Of a stretch of DNA of 64,000 bases, positions 8,858 to 16,985 are shown piece after piece. Each line of letters begins with the position of its first letter. Position 1 is the stretch's first letter. The DNA is taken from contig JAQWJE010000039.1 of assembly GCA_029248525.1 (NCBI GenBank), positions 62,001 through 126,000 on the forward strand. The letters are read 5' to 3'. The notes beneath the pieces are model-generated. The model worked only from the letters and a program-made list of their open reading frames with translations. It was not told the DNA's origin and searched no databases. This DNA is from Candidatus Binatia bacterium. Its GTDB lineage: Bacteria > Desulfobacterota > Binatia > UBA12015. Position numbers and translations under genes: made by a program.

Positions 8858-9451
8858 ATGGGTGCGTCCCGACGGCTGGTGAGACGATTTTGGCAGGGAG
8901 GGGTGGTTGTTTGGGCGCTTTTGCTCGCCACCGAAGCTGCCGGCGGGTGGATCCGGTTTTATGGAGTGACGCTGGGCGGGGGCGTCTCGGAGCGAATCGA
9001 GGCCGTGATGGTGCCCGTTCAGGTCGAAATAGGCCTGCGTTTGCCGGAGATTTTCGAGAAACCGCTGAGGGAAACGCCCATTCGCGTTGAATGGCTGCTG
9101 GAGGCATGGGTGGCTCCGATTGTCGGCCAGCGAAACACTGTGGAGGCGGGAGTCAATCCTGTCGGTCTTCGGGTGGCCTTCGATGGCGGGCAATCACTGG
9201 TCCCTTTTGTCGACCTGAGTGGCGGGATTATGGTCACCGGCCTGCGGCAGGTCGGTACCGGCGGCGGGTTCCAGTTCAGTGAGTCGGTCCGCGCAGGTTT
9301 TCAATGGTTTGTGACCGCCGAGACCGCGGTGAGTCTTTCCTATCAATATCGCCATATGTCGAATGCCCGGATTTACGACCAGAACGCAGGCCTCGACACG
9401 CACTACGCCTTGCTCGGTTTCCATTGGTTCCCGGATCGAGTTGCAAAATAG
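8858..9451 (+). CDS. PagL-like lipid A 3-O-deacylase / acyloxyacyl hydrolase family
   Basis: The 197-residue protein starts with a basic, hydrophobic signal peptide (about 25 residues, ending near TEAAGG) and then shows alternating hydrophobic and polar strands expected of a small outer-membrane beta-barrel. Near the C terminus is YRHMSNARIYDQNAGLDTHY: His and Ser in HMSN match the catalytic pair of PagL (HxSNA), and the Asp in GLD is at the place of the PagL Glu. It ends FHWFPDR rather than with a canonical terminal Phe. Such enzymes remove an acyl chain from lipid A in the outer membrane. A GTG at 8819 would add 13 residues, but ATG 8858 gives the better signal peptide. Confidence 0.72.
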   Translation: MGASRRLVRRFWQGGVVVWALLLATEAAGGWIRFYGVTLGGGVSERIEAVMVPVQVEIGLRLPEIFEKPLRETPIRVEWLLEAWVAPIVGQRNTVEAGVNPVGLRVAFDGGQSLVPFVDLSGGIMVTGLRQVGTGGGFQFSESVRAGFQWFVTAETAVSLSYQYRHMSNARIYDQNAGLDTHYALLGFHWFPDRVAK

Positions 9452-9502
9452 AACGCGGGCAGGTTGTCAAAAGAGGAGAGAAAACGCCATGGCGCGCGAC
9501 CG

Positions 9503-9520
9503 GCCGCGGTATTCCGCGGC
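9503..9520. repeat. Short hairpin in the 9452-9659 intergenic stretch
   Basis: GCCGCGG-TATT-CCGCGGC is a perfect 7-base-pair hairpin with no T-run after it. The surrounding 208 bases hold no gene I can support; a 34-codon frame from ATG 9490 has a good Shine-Dalgarno (AGAGGAGA) but an arginine-rich, unconvincing product. Confidence 0.35.
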
Positions 9521-9659
9521 ATCGGAGGGATCGGTGTTGAGTCGATCGGCCCGATTTGGGGCAGGGCGCCGAAGCGGAAGTCGAATCCGGTGAGACCGAG
9601 ACCGGCTTGGAGTATTGACAAGACAGGAAGAGCCCCGTTTGGGCCAGAGGGAGAATCAG

Positions 9660-10565
9660 ATGAGTGATTTACGTTTTGACGGAAGAGTTGCAGTCATCAC
9701 AGGTGCTGGCGGTGGTTTGGGCAAGACGTACGCTCTGGATTTGGCCTCGCGCGGCGCCAAGGTAGTCGTAAACGACCTCGGCGGGTCCGCAGATGGTACG
9801 GGCGGTGGCAGTTCCATGGCTGATCAGGCTGTGGACGAAATCAAGGCAGCCGGCGGGGAAGCCGTCGCGAACTACGATTCCGTCGCGACGCCAGAGGGTG
9901 GAGCTGCGATTATCCAGACGGCTGTCGATAGCTTCGGTAAATGCGATATCGTCATTAACAACGCAGGGATCCTTCGGGATCGCACTTTTGTCAAACTCGA
10001 ACCGGCTGATCTGGAGGCCGTCATCGATGTTCATCTGAAGGGCGCATTTTATGTCTCTCAGCCCGCCTTCAAGGTGATGAAGGAGAATGGCTACGGACGC
10101 TTTGTCTTTACCTCTTCTGCTGCTGGTGTTCTGGGGAATTTTGGCCAGAGCAACTACGGTGCGGCGAAAATGGGTCTCGTCGGCTTGATGCACGTTTTGT
10201 CGGTGGAGGGTGCCAAGTACAATATCAAAAGCAATGCGATTGCACCGACGGCGCGAACTCGTATGACCGAGGACCTGTTGGGGCCTCTGGCGGAGCATCT
10301 CCACCCCGAGACAGTCACGCCTCTCGTCACATGGTTGGTGTCGGAAGCGAATGAGACGACGCATGAGCTCTTCACCGTCGGCGGTGGACGGTTTGCGAGG
10401 TTCTTTATCGGGTTGAACGAGGGCTGGCTTGCCGGTCCGGGTGCTCGCGCGACCGCCGAGGACGTACGCGATCATTGGGGCGAGATTCGTGACCCTGAAG
10501 GCTACCGGATTCCGGACGGCATCGGGGACGAGATGAAAGCGATCGTCACTGCGATGAAGGGGTAG
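9660..10565 (+). CDS. Short-chain dehydrogenase, peroxisomal MFE-2 (3-hydroxyacyl-CoA dehydrogenase) type
   Basis: This 301-residue SDR has the NAD-binding TGAGGGLGKTYAL motif near residue 14, the inserted NDLGGSADGTGGG loop that marks the hydroxyacyl-CoA dehydrogenase domain of multifunctional enzyme 2, the NNAGILRD motif, and a catalytic Ser...Tyr-x3-Lys (SSAAG... SNYGAAK). The MFE-2 relatives oxidise (3R)-hydroxyacyl-CoA in beta-oxidation of long, branched or sterol-derived acyl chains. In eukaryotes it is fused to a hydratase and SCP2; here it stands alone. The ATG at 9660 has AGGGAGA about 7 bases upstream. The next gene follows after 24 bases, possibly co-transcribed though functionally unrelated. 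Confidence 0.92.
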   Translation: MSDLRFDGRVAVITGAGGGLGKTYALDLASRGAKVVVNDLGGSADGTGGGSSMADQAVDEIKAAGGEAVANYDSVATPEGGAAIIQTAVDSFGKCDIVINNAGILRDRTFVKLEPADLEAVIDVHLKGAFYVSQPAFKVMKENGYGRFVFTSSAAGVLGNFGQSNYGAAKMGLVGLMHVLSVEGAKYNIKSNAIAPTARTRMTEDLLGPLAEHLHPETVTPLVTWLVSEANETTHELFTVGGGRFARFFIGLNEGWLAGPGARATAEDVRDHWGEIRDPEGYRIPDGIGDEMKAIVTAMKG

Positions 10566-10589
10566 TCGGCCAGGGGGAGGACTGCAGCC

Positions 10590-11582
10590 ATGCGCTGGTA
10601 TAAACGCCCGCTCCTGCATTTCCTGGCGGGAGGTTTGCTTCTTTTCGTCGCGGAACAGATTTGGTTCGCTGATCCCGTTTTGCCAACGCGAAGGGACCGT
10701 GGCCCGATTGTAATTGATGTGGAGCAGTTGCGGTCCGACCAGGCTCAAGGTCTGGGGCGCGCCTTGCTGCCCGATGAGGAAATCGGACTGATCCGCCAGG
10801 AGATTGATACCGAACTTCTCTACCGCGAGGCGCTCGATCGAGGACTCGACGTCGGGGATCGAGCCATAAGAGGCTGGCTGATCCGGAAGATGCGGTTTGT
10901 CTCCGATGAGACCGAACTGACGGACGAAGAACTCTACCAGCAGGCCCTGCAATTACGACTCGATCAAGGAGATCAGGTTGTGCGCCGCTCATTGGTTGAA
11001 AAGATGCGTCTACTGTCCGGGATCCTGGTGCCCCCGGCGGAGCCGACCGATGAGGAATTGATAAGTTTCATGGCGTCTCGCGAGGACTTGTTTCGGGAAC
11101 CCGCTCGTCTGAGTCTCGAGCATATCTTCCTGAGCCGTGACCGCCGTCCGGAGACATTGGATGAGGATGCTCGTGGTTTGTTGACTCAGGTTCGGGAAGA
11201 TGGCGGCCGCGGGTGGGAGTCTCGCGGTGATCCGTTTCCGCTCGGTCGAGACTTCAAAAGTCGATCACGTCGGCAGATAGCATCCTCTTTCGGAACCGGT
11301 TTCGCCGACGAAGTCTTCACGTTGCCGGCAGGGACCTGGTCCGGCCCGGTGGATTCAGCCTACGGTCAGCACCTGGTGCGGATCTCGGATTTGCAGTCCT
11401 CACATATGCCCGAGCTGGAAAGTGTCCGAAATCAGCTCAGGCATCGGCTGCTCTCCGAGCGGCGCGATGCGAGTTTGGACGTCATGGTCGAGGGCTTGCG
11501 AGAGGCGTCGGCTGGCAAGATCTTTGTTGATTTCCCCGATGAACGGGGACAAGTGGAGGCTGACCTTGTTTTGCGGGACTAG
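10590..11582 (+). CDS. Membrane-anchored parvulin-like peptidyl-prolyl isomerase
   Basis: The 330-residue protein has an N-terminal uncleaved anchor (residues about 8-25), an SurA/PrsA-like helical chaperone region with many acidic and arginine residues, and a degenerate rotamase domain from about 155 (SLEHIFLSRD...) to 275 (FTLPAGTWSGPVDSAYGQHLVRI), the last stretch being characteristic of PpiC-type rotamases. It likely assists folding of exported proteins in the periplasm. GGGGGAGG lies upstream of the ATG. Its end overlaps the start of the HupE/UreJ-like gene by 17 bases; this pair recurs in other bacteria as far as I recall, which suggests the isomerase helps that membrane protein or its partners. 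Confidence 0.87.
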   Translation: MRWYKRPLLHFLAGGLLLFVAEQIWFADPVLPTRRDRGPIVIDVEQLRSDQAQGLGRALLPDEEIGLIRQEIDTELLYREALDRGLDVGDRAIRGWLIRKMRFVSDETELTDEELYQQALQLRLDQGDQVVRRSLVEKMRLLSGILVPPAEPTDEELISFMASREDLFREPARLSLEHIFLSRDRRPETLDEDARGLLTQVREDGGRGWESRGDPFPLGRDFKSRSRRQIASSFGTGFADEVFTLPAGTWSGPVDSAYGQHLVRISDLQSSHMPELESVRNQLRHRLLSERRDASLDVMVEGLREASAGKIFVDFPDERGQVEADLVLRD

Positions 11583-12570
11583 GAGCCGGTTCGTTTTTCT
11601 CTTCCTTGCGGTTCTTTGTGGGCCAACGGCAGTCTCGCAGGCCCATCCGCTCGCCCCCTCGCTTCTGGAATTGACCGAGGTCGCCGACGGAGTCGTCGAT
11701 GTCCGATGGAAGGTGCCGGCCCTCAGGGTCCGTGGTTCCGAGGTTCATCCGGAATTTCCAGCCTCCTGCAAGGAACTGGTTCCCCCCGTCGGGAGCCCCG
11801 AGGGAGAGGCGATCGTGCTCCGATGGCAGATCGACTGCGGTGTCGCCGGTCTTGCGGGTGAGGAAGTCGGAGTTCGTGGTCTCGGCGCCGGCTCCAACGA
11901 CGCTTTGCTGCGGGTAGCCTTGTCCGATGGCCGAGTGTTTCAGCACGTCCTGCGGAGCGAGCAGCCGATTTGGAGGATTCCGGAGACGGGACGGCCGCAA
12001 TCGGTATTTTCGGGTTATTTACGTCTCGGGTTCGATCATATCCTCGAGGGCCTCGATCATCTCATGTTCGTTCTGGGCCTGCTCTTTCTGGCAACGCGTC
12101 CTCTGGTGCTGGTCGAGACGATCACTTCGTTTACCATCGGGCATAGCGTGACGCTCGCGTTGGCGTCTCTGGGAATAGCGCAGGTTCCCTCCCGACCAGT
12201 CGAGGTTCTTATCGCGATCTCGATTCTGGTTCTGGCTCTCGAACTTGCTCGGGGGCCGGCGGCTCGGCCGACGCTCCTGCGACGATTCCCATGGGGAATG
12301 GCGTTTCTTTTCGGGTTGCTCCATGGTCTGGGCTTCGCTGGAGCCCTGGCCGAGATCGGTTTGCCGCCAGATGATCTACCGTTGGCGTTATTGTCCTTCA
12401 ACCTGGGAATCGAAGCAGGGCAACTCGCATTTGTTGCCTGCATTCTGGTTGCGGGATTCTTGCTGCGACCTATTTTGCGCCGTCGTCCCCAATGGGTGGA
12501 CATGTTGCCGGCCTACGGAATTGGTTGTCTCTCGGTGTATTGGATTCTGCAGCGACTGCTCGGAGCGTGA
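11566..12570 (+). CDS. HupE/UreJ_2-type membrane protein (putative metal permease)
   Basis: A 334-residue protein with a cleavable signal peptide whose predicted cut (SQA|HPLAPS) leaves a histidine at the mature N terminus, an exported domain of about 130 residues, and then about six membrane helices. The helices carry the family motifs: FDHILEGLDHLMFVLGLLFL, FTIGHSVTLALASL and LLHGLGFAGAL, all with conserved His/Asp/Glu in the membrane that suggest metal passage. TTG at 11566 is chosen because GGAGG lies 6 bases upstream and the signal peptide begins at once; ATG 11539 is an alternative. The start lies inside the upstream PPIase gene, so the two are translationally coupled. The metal (Ni, Co or Cu) is not known. 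Confidence 0.85.
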   Translation: MFCGTRSRFVFLFLAVLCGPTAVSQAHPLAPSLLELTEVADGVVDVRWKVPALRVRGSEVHPEFPASCKELVPPVGSPEGEAIVLRWQIDCGVAGLAGEEVGVRGLGAGSNDALLRVALSDGRVFQHVLRSEQPIWRIPETGRPQSVFSGYLRLGFDHILEGLDHLMFVLGLLFLATRPLVLVETITSFTIGHSVTLALASLGIAQVPSRPVEVLIAISILVLALELARGPAARPTLLRRFPWGMAFLFGLLHGLGFAGALAEIGLPPDDLPLALLSFNLGIEAGQLAFVACILVAGFLLRPILRRRPQWVDMLPAYGIGCLSVYWILQRLLGA

Positions 12571-12592
12571 AGAAGCGGAGTCCGTTTCTCGA

Positions 12593-13444
12593 TCAAGTCT
12601 CGCGCAAGTTTCGGATCATCCCCGCCTGAATCCGACCGGCGGCTTCCCGAACCCCGTCGATTGCCGCCGAGGACTGGACCTTCCAACGTTCGTCGCGAAG
12701 GCGAAGGACGCCTTCGGGTCGTGGGCGGTAATGATTGAGATGAAAGACGTTTGCGGCATGGAGCAGAGGCGTCAGAGGCGCGCCCTGCTTGCGGAGGCGA
12801 ATCTCAAGGTCGAGGTCCTCGCATAGATAGCTCGCGCCTGGCCAGCTCGCGTCGTAGCCATTGATGCTCTCGATCACTTTGCGGGGCGCACTGAAGTTGC
12901 AACCCATCAACCCTTTTCGCTTGTCGAAGAGGCGGACAATCTTCTGCGGGATGCGAATCGCGAGATGGAATTTTTGGCGCTCCCTGCGGAAGAGCTGTCC
13001 GAACTTTTCCGGAGTGCACCAACCCTCGAGTTCTCCGTTGCTCACGCCCTTTGGCGTCAGAGTCTCCGTGATGGGAGTGCCGATCTGGAGGCGCCGTCCT
13101 TGCCAGACGGTATGACCATCCGCATGGTCGAGGTGATCCGCCAACCAGCGCTGGTCGGGCACGCAATCCCCATCGAGGAAGACCAGCTGTTCTCCTCGGG
13201 CGATTGCGATCGCGCTATTGACGATACCGGCTTTCTGAATTCCGTCGTGCGGGTGCCACATATGGGCGACCGGAAAACTGGTGCGTTGGTCGAATGCGGC
13301 GATGCGCTCTCGAGTGCTGTCGGTTGAACCGTCATCCGCGAAAATGACTTCCTCGATCGCCTCCGTCTGGCGCAGGAGTCCTTCAAAGACGAGTTCGAGA
13401 GCCCGAGGGTTCTCGTAGGTAGCGATGATGATCGAGGTCTTCAT
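12593..13444 (-). CDS. Family 2 glycosyltransferase
   Basis: The 283-residue GT-A enzyme opens with SIIIATYENPRALELVFEGL, has FADDGSTD near residue 36 for nucleotide-sugar binding, a DGDC metal-binding DxD motif near 93, and a C-terminal CEDLDLEIRLRKQG (ED acceptor/catalytic motif). It contains a GT27-like C-terminal subdomain (GCNFSAPRKVIESINGYD). It probably adds a sugar to an envelope glycan. No membrane segment is seen. It converges with the HupE/UreJ-like gene (22-base gap, no terminator) and lies 123 bases after an epimerase-like gene on the same strand. Confidence 0.9.
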   Translation of the reverse strand: MKTSIIIATYENPRALELVFEGLLRQTEAIEEVIFADDGSTDSTRERIAAFDQRTSFPVAHMWHPHDGIQKAGIVNSAIAIARGEQLVFLDGDCVPDQRWLADHLDHADGHTVWQGRRLQIGTPITETLTPKGVSNGELEGWCTPEKFGQLFRRERQKFHLAIRIPQKIVRLFDKRKGLMGCNFSAPRKVIESINGYDASWPGASYLCEDLDLEIRLRKQGAPLTPLLHAANVFHLNHYRPRPEGVLRLRDERWKVQSSAAIDGVREAAGRIQAGMIRNLRET

Positions 13445-13567
13445 GGCGAATCAGAGTCTGTTGCTGTTCGAGCGTCTTTATTTCTGAAGCCAGAGTGAAT
13501 CGAAGACGAGCGAAGCTGCAAGGGGCGCCGTCCTGCGAATTGGGTTGCCTTGCATCGGAGCCCTTTC

Positions 13568-14479
13568 TCAATTCTTCAAGAGTTCCGGCATCCGGGCGGC
13601 AATCATTCGGCGGAGTCCGTCACGCCACGGCGTCTCGGTGGCCCCAATCAGGGAAACCATCCGTTGGGTGTCGGGAATTACGCTTTCGATCGTTTCGGTT
13701 GTGGGTCGGAATTTCGGCTCGATCCCGGTCAATTCGCCCATATAACGGCACCATTCCTCGATGCTGGTCGTCTCCGTGCCTCCCCAGTTGACGATACGTG
13801 CGGGTGTCGTGGCGATACCCAGGAGCTTTGGCACCATTCGAACGATATCGTCTTCGTGGATGGGGTTGTAGGAACTGGGCGCGTTGGTGTGTACGGGAAT
13901 TTCCTGTCCGGCCTGCATCATCAGGAGGTGGAAGAAGGGCCAGCCCCCCTCGTCGCCGAACGGAACGTTCAAGCGGGCAATGGTGGTCGGAAGGTTCCAT
14001 TCCTGTGCCCCGAATTTGGCAACCGCCTCGCCAGCGATTTTGGTGATGCTGTACGTCGGGAGCATGCGGGCATGATTGTCTCCGAGGAAGTCGCCCTCGG
14101 CGAGGGGTTCATGGTCCCGGGGTTGGTAGACCCCGGTGGTGGAGCAGCAGAGGAAGCCGCGTGCGCTCCGGCACCGCGACATGAGGTGGCCCACACCTTC
14201 CGCATTCGCGGCGAGGTCCGCTTCAAAGTCGGCGCTTTTTGCGACGGCGAAATGGATTAAATAGTCGACAGCATCCGGGATTTCCTGAACGTCTCCATTC
14301 GAGAGATCCGCTCGGACGCACTCGACACCGATAGCCTCGAGTCGGCTGCGATCCTTCGGGTTGGTAAATCGGGCCGCTCCAATGACGTGGTTGTCCCTGG
14401 CCAAGGCCCGAGCCACCGGCAATCCAACCTGGCTTGCCGGTCCCGTGATGACAATTCTGGCGCCTTTGATTTCGTCCAA
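13568..14479 (-). CDS. NAD-dependent epimerase/dehydratase-like extended SDR
   Basis: About 303 residues. The Rossmann motif is present as TGPASQVG near the start rather than the usual GxxGxxG, and the catalytic Tyr-x3-Lys is YSITK preceded by a STTGVYQ segment. This is the layout of extended SDRs that act on nucleotide sugars or other carbonyl substrates. A TTG at 14479, four bases after the thiolase stop, puts the Rossmann strand about 7 residues from the N terminus and is preferred; a GTG at 14524 would overlap the thiolase gene by 41 bases. Operon position after thiolase may mean that its substrate is a CoA-pathway intermediate, but the specificity is unknown. Confidence 0.82.
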   Translation of the reverse strand: MDEIKGARIVITGPASQVGLPVARALARDNHVIGAARFTNPKDRSRLEAIGVECVRADLSNGDVQEIPDAVDYLIHFAVAKSADFEADLAANAEGVGHLMSRCRSARGFLCCSTTGVYQPRDHEPLAEGDFLGDNHARMLPTYSITKIAGEAVAKFGAQEWNLPTTIARLNVPFGDEGGWPFFHLLMMQAGQEIPVHTNAPSSYNPIHEDDIVRMVPKLLGIATTPARIVNWGGTETTSIEEWCRYMGELTGIEPKFRPTTETIESVIPDTQRMVSLIGATETPWRDGLRRMIAARMPELLKN

Positions 14480-14483
14480 GGAT

Positions 14484-15656
14484 TCAGACCCGCTGCAAGA
14501 GTGTGGCGTTGGCGAGACCGCCACCTTCGCACATCGACTGCAAGCCGAATTCCTGATCGGAACGCTCCATCTCGTGGAGCAGGGTGGTCATCAACTTCGC
14601 ACCGGTACAGCCGAGAGGGTGTCCGAGCGCAATCGCCCCGCCGTTCGGGTTGAGGCGCGCCATATCCGCATCCAGAGCCGTGGCCCATGCCATCGGTACG
14701 GAAGCGAAGGCCTCATTGATTTCGTAAGCGCCGATGTCGGACAATTTCATTCCCGTTTTGTCGAGGAGCTTTCGGGTTGCCGGAATTGGTGCTCCGAGCA
14801 TGACGACGGGATCCTCTGCCGCGAGGGTCATGGTGTGAATTCGGGCCCGAGCGGCAGCGCCGCATTTCCGCAGGCCTTCCTCATTGACGATCAGGATGGC
14901 GGCGGCTCCATCGGAGATTTGGCTGGAGGTACCTGCGGTCAGGAGTTCCTTGTCGCTCAGGGGGCGCAGTCCCGCGAGGACCTCCGTGGTTGTGTTGGCG
15001 CGGATGCCTTCGTCGGCAAGAAAGCTCTCCGTGCCACCGTCCTCGTTCTGGACGTCGACGGGCACGATCTCACGAGTGAAATGGCCATGCTCTGTCGCCG
15101 CGGCCGCACGACGGTGACTCTCCGCACCAAATGCGTCGAGCCCGCTGCGGTCGAGGCCCCACTTCTCGGCGAGTAGTTCGGCGCCGTCGAACTGGCTGAA
15201 TTTGATGCCGGGATATCGTTTTTTCATCCCCTCGCCGTAGGGCACGCCGAAGCCGGCTTTATATCCGGCAATGGCATTCGCTCCCAGGGGTACCTGGCTC
15301 ATCACTTCGACGCCGGCGGCGATGACGATATCGTGTACGCCGGACATCACGGCCTGCGCGGCGAAGTGGACGGCCTGCTGGGATGAGCCGCATTGACGGT
15401 CGACTGTGGTGCCCGGTACCGATTCCGGCAACCCGCCGGCGAGGATCGCATTGCGTGCAATATTGGCGCTCTGGGCCCCGACTTGGTCGACGCAGCCGAA
15501 AATTACGTCATCGATCAGTTCCGGATTGATCCCCGTGCGGGATACGACTTCGGCAAGGACTTTGCCGCCAAGGTCAATTGGGTGCCAGGCAGCCAGTTTT
15601 CCTCTTCTTTTTCCCGCTGCCGTGCGAACGGCTCCGACAATATACGCTTCGCCCAT
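14484..15656 (-). CDS. Thiolase (acetyl-CoA acyltransferase type)
   Basis: The 390-residue enzyme has the acyl-accepting Cys89 in DRQCGSSQQA, the NEAFA motif (His/Asn region), GHPLGCTGAK near the C terminus, and a final CEGGGLANATLL with the second catalytic cysteine. Length is normal. It cleaves or forms 3-ketoacyl-CoA in beta-oxidation. The start is ATG 15656 because GGAGG lies nine bases before it and the protein then begins GEAYIVGAVRTAAGK as in family members. An epimerase-like SDR follows immediately. It diverges from the DUF1214 gene across 138 bases, so both may share regulation. Confidence 0.95.
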   Translation of the reverse strand: MGEAYIVGAVRTAAGKRRGKLAAWHPIDLGGKVLAEVVSRTGINPELIDDVIFGCVDQVGAQSANIARNAILAGGLPESVPGTTVDRQCGSSQQAVHFAAQAVMSGVHDIVIAAGVEVMSQVPLGANAIAGYKAGFGVPYGEGMKKRYPGIKFSQFDGAELLAEKWGLDRSGLDAFGAESHRRAAAATEHGHFTREIVPVDVQNEDGGTESFLADEGIRANTTTEVLAGLRPLSDKELLTAGTSSQISDGAAAILIVNEEGLRKCGAAARARIHTMTLAAEDPVVMLGAPIPATRKLLDKTGMKLSDIGAYEINEAFASVPMAWATALDADMARLNPNGGAIALGHPLGCTGAKLMTTLLHEMERSDQEFGLQSMCEGGGLANATLLQRV

Positions 15657-15794
15657 AGATCCATACCTCCGCAGGGGAGTTTGTCCTTCTCTCCGGGCAG
15701 GTGCAAGCAGAGCAGGGTCCATAACGATTTTCTGACGGGTTTGGGCGCCGGAGAGGGAGTTTTACGCCGGGTTCGCCTCGGGATAGGAGAAGCC

Positions 15795-16985
15795 ATGCCG
15801 ATTTCCGAAAAGGACCTTCTGACAGAGGGGGCCTGGCGACAGATTCAGGCACAATTAGCCGCCATGGAAACCATGGTGATGGAGGCCGACGTCCCGGCGT
15901 CGCCGCGGGACCGGGCGGAAGGCTGGCGTTACCTCCTGCGTTTTGTGGCGGCCTCGATTCGGGCGACCATCGTGGCTGGCGATCCGGAATATCCTGAATT
16001 CGGTCGTGTGATCGAACGTGGTCTGGCTTGGGGCCTCGACAACCCCGACTGTAATTATTCCATGACCCGGATTCGTGGGGATGCCATCTATCGAGTTGCG
16101 GGTAGCACAGGTTCGGCGAGACACTTTGAATATCAGGTAAACACCGGTCATTTCGGTGATGGCAACGTGGGCGGTTGGGAAACCGTCTCGTCCCTCCACC
16201 GAGACGAACTCGAAGTTGATCGTGATGGAAATTTTGAGCTGATCCTCTCAGCCGAGGAGCAGCCCGGAAATTGGCTGTCTCTCAACCAGCACGCGTCCTT
16301 CTTGTTTCTGCGGCAATATTTTTCCTCATGGGAGTCCGAGATTCCCGCCCGTGTTTTTGTGGAAAGAGTGGGTGCCGCCTACCCGGAGCCGGAACTAACC
16401 CCGGCGCGGCTCGCGCCGCGCATCGATGAGTTGATCGAATGGCTCTCGAAGGGCTTGCGCGGGTGGGAGGCGATGAGTCGTCTGATTTTGGCAACCGAGT
16501 CAAATGCGGTCACTCTGACCGAGCCGATGGAGGGCAACGCCGGATTGCGCGGTCAGGCTTATGGCCTGGGGCACTTTCATTGCGAGCCAGATCAGGCCGT
16601 GATTCTGGAGTTCCGGCCACCCCAATGTCGCATGTGGGGCGTTCAGCTTTGCGGTTGGTTTTGGGATAGTCTCGATTTTGCAACGCGCCAATCTTCGTTG
16701 AATGACTCGCAGGCGATTCTGGATGACGACGGCGTCTTTCGGGGAGTGATCGCTCATGAGGATCCGGGCGTTGCAAACTGGCTGGACCCGGTAGGCCGCG
16801 TCGAGGGTTCATTGGGGGTGAGGTATTTGTTCCCCGGAGAAGTTCCCCAGCCATCTTTCCGTGTCGTTCCGGCGGCCCGATTGCGCGGGGAGCTTCCTGG
16901 GTCGACCACCTTGGTCGATGTCGGGCAACGGCAGCGGGCGCTCGAGAGAAGACGTCGGTCCGTCCAGCTCCGTTACGGCTATTGA
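15795..16985 (+). CDS. DUF1214 domain protein
   Basis: A 396-residue soluble protein with no signal peptide. The C-terminal half carries the DUF1214 pattern: WGVQLCGWFWDSLDFATRQSSLN followed by a segment ending DPGVANWLDPVG, in which the NWLDP element is typical. The N-terminal 150 residues include YSMTRIRGDAIYRVAGSTG, also seen in long members of this family. The biochemical role of DUF1214 is not established. AGGAGA sits 4-6 bases before the ATG. The gene diverges from the thiolase gene and its stop overlaps the stop of the acyl-CoA synthetase gene by 7 bases. Its setting among acyl-CoA genes hints at lipid or steroid metabolism. Confidence 0.82.
   Translation: MPISEKDLLTEGAWRQIQAQLAAMETMVMEADVPASPRDRAEGWRYLLRFVAASIRATIVAGDPEYPEFGRVIERGLAWGLDNPDCNYSMTRIRGDAIYRVAGSTGSARHFEYQVNTGHFGDGNVGGWETVSSLHRDELEVDRDGNFELILSAEEQPGNWLSLNQHASFLFLRQYFSSWESEIPARVFVERVGAAYPEPELTPARLAPRIDELIEWLSKGLRGWEAMSRLILATESNAVTLTEPMEGNAGLRGQAYGLGHFHCEPDQAVILEFRPPQCRMWGVQLCGWFWDSLDFATRQSSLNDSQAILDDDGVFRGVIAHEDPGVANWLDPVGRVEGSLGVRYLFPGEVPQPSFRVVPAARLRGELPGSTTLVDVGQRQRALERRRRSVQLRYGY

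Noticed and set aside
9490-9594. 34-codon frame with a strong Shine-Dalgarno (AGAGGAGA) before the SDR gene
   Set aside because: Arginine- and serine-rich product without similarity or hydrophobic core; the ribosome site may be chance.
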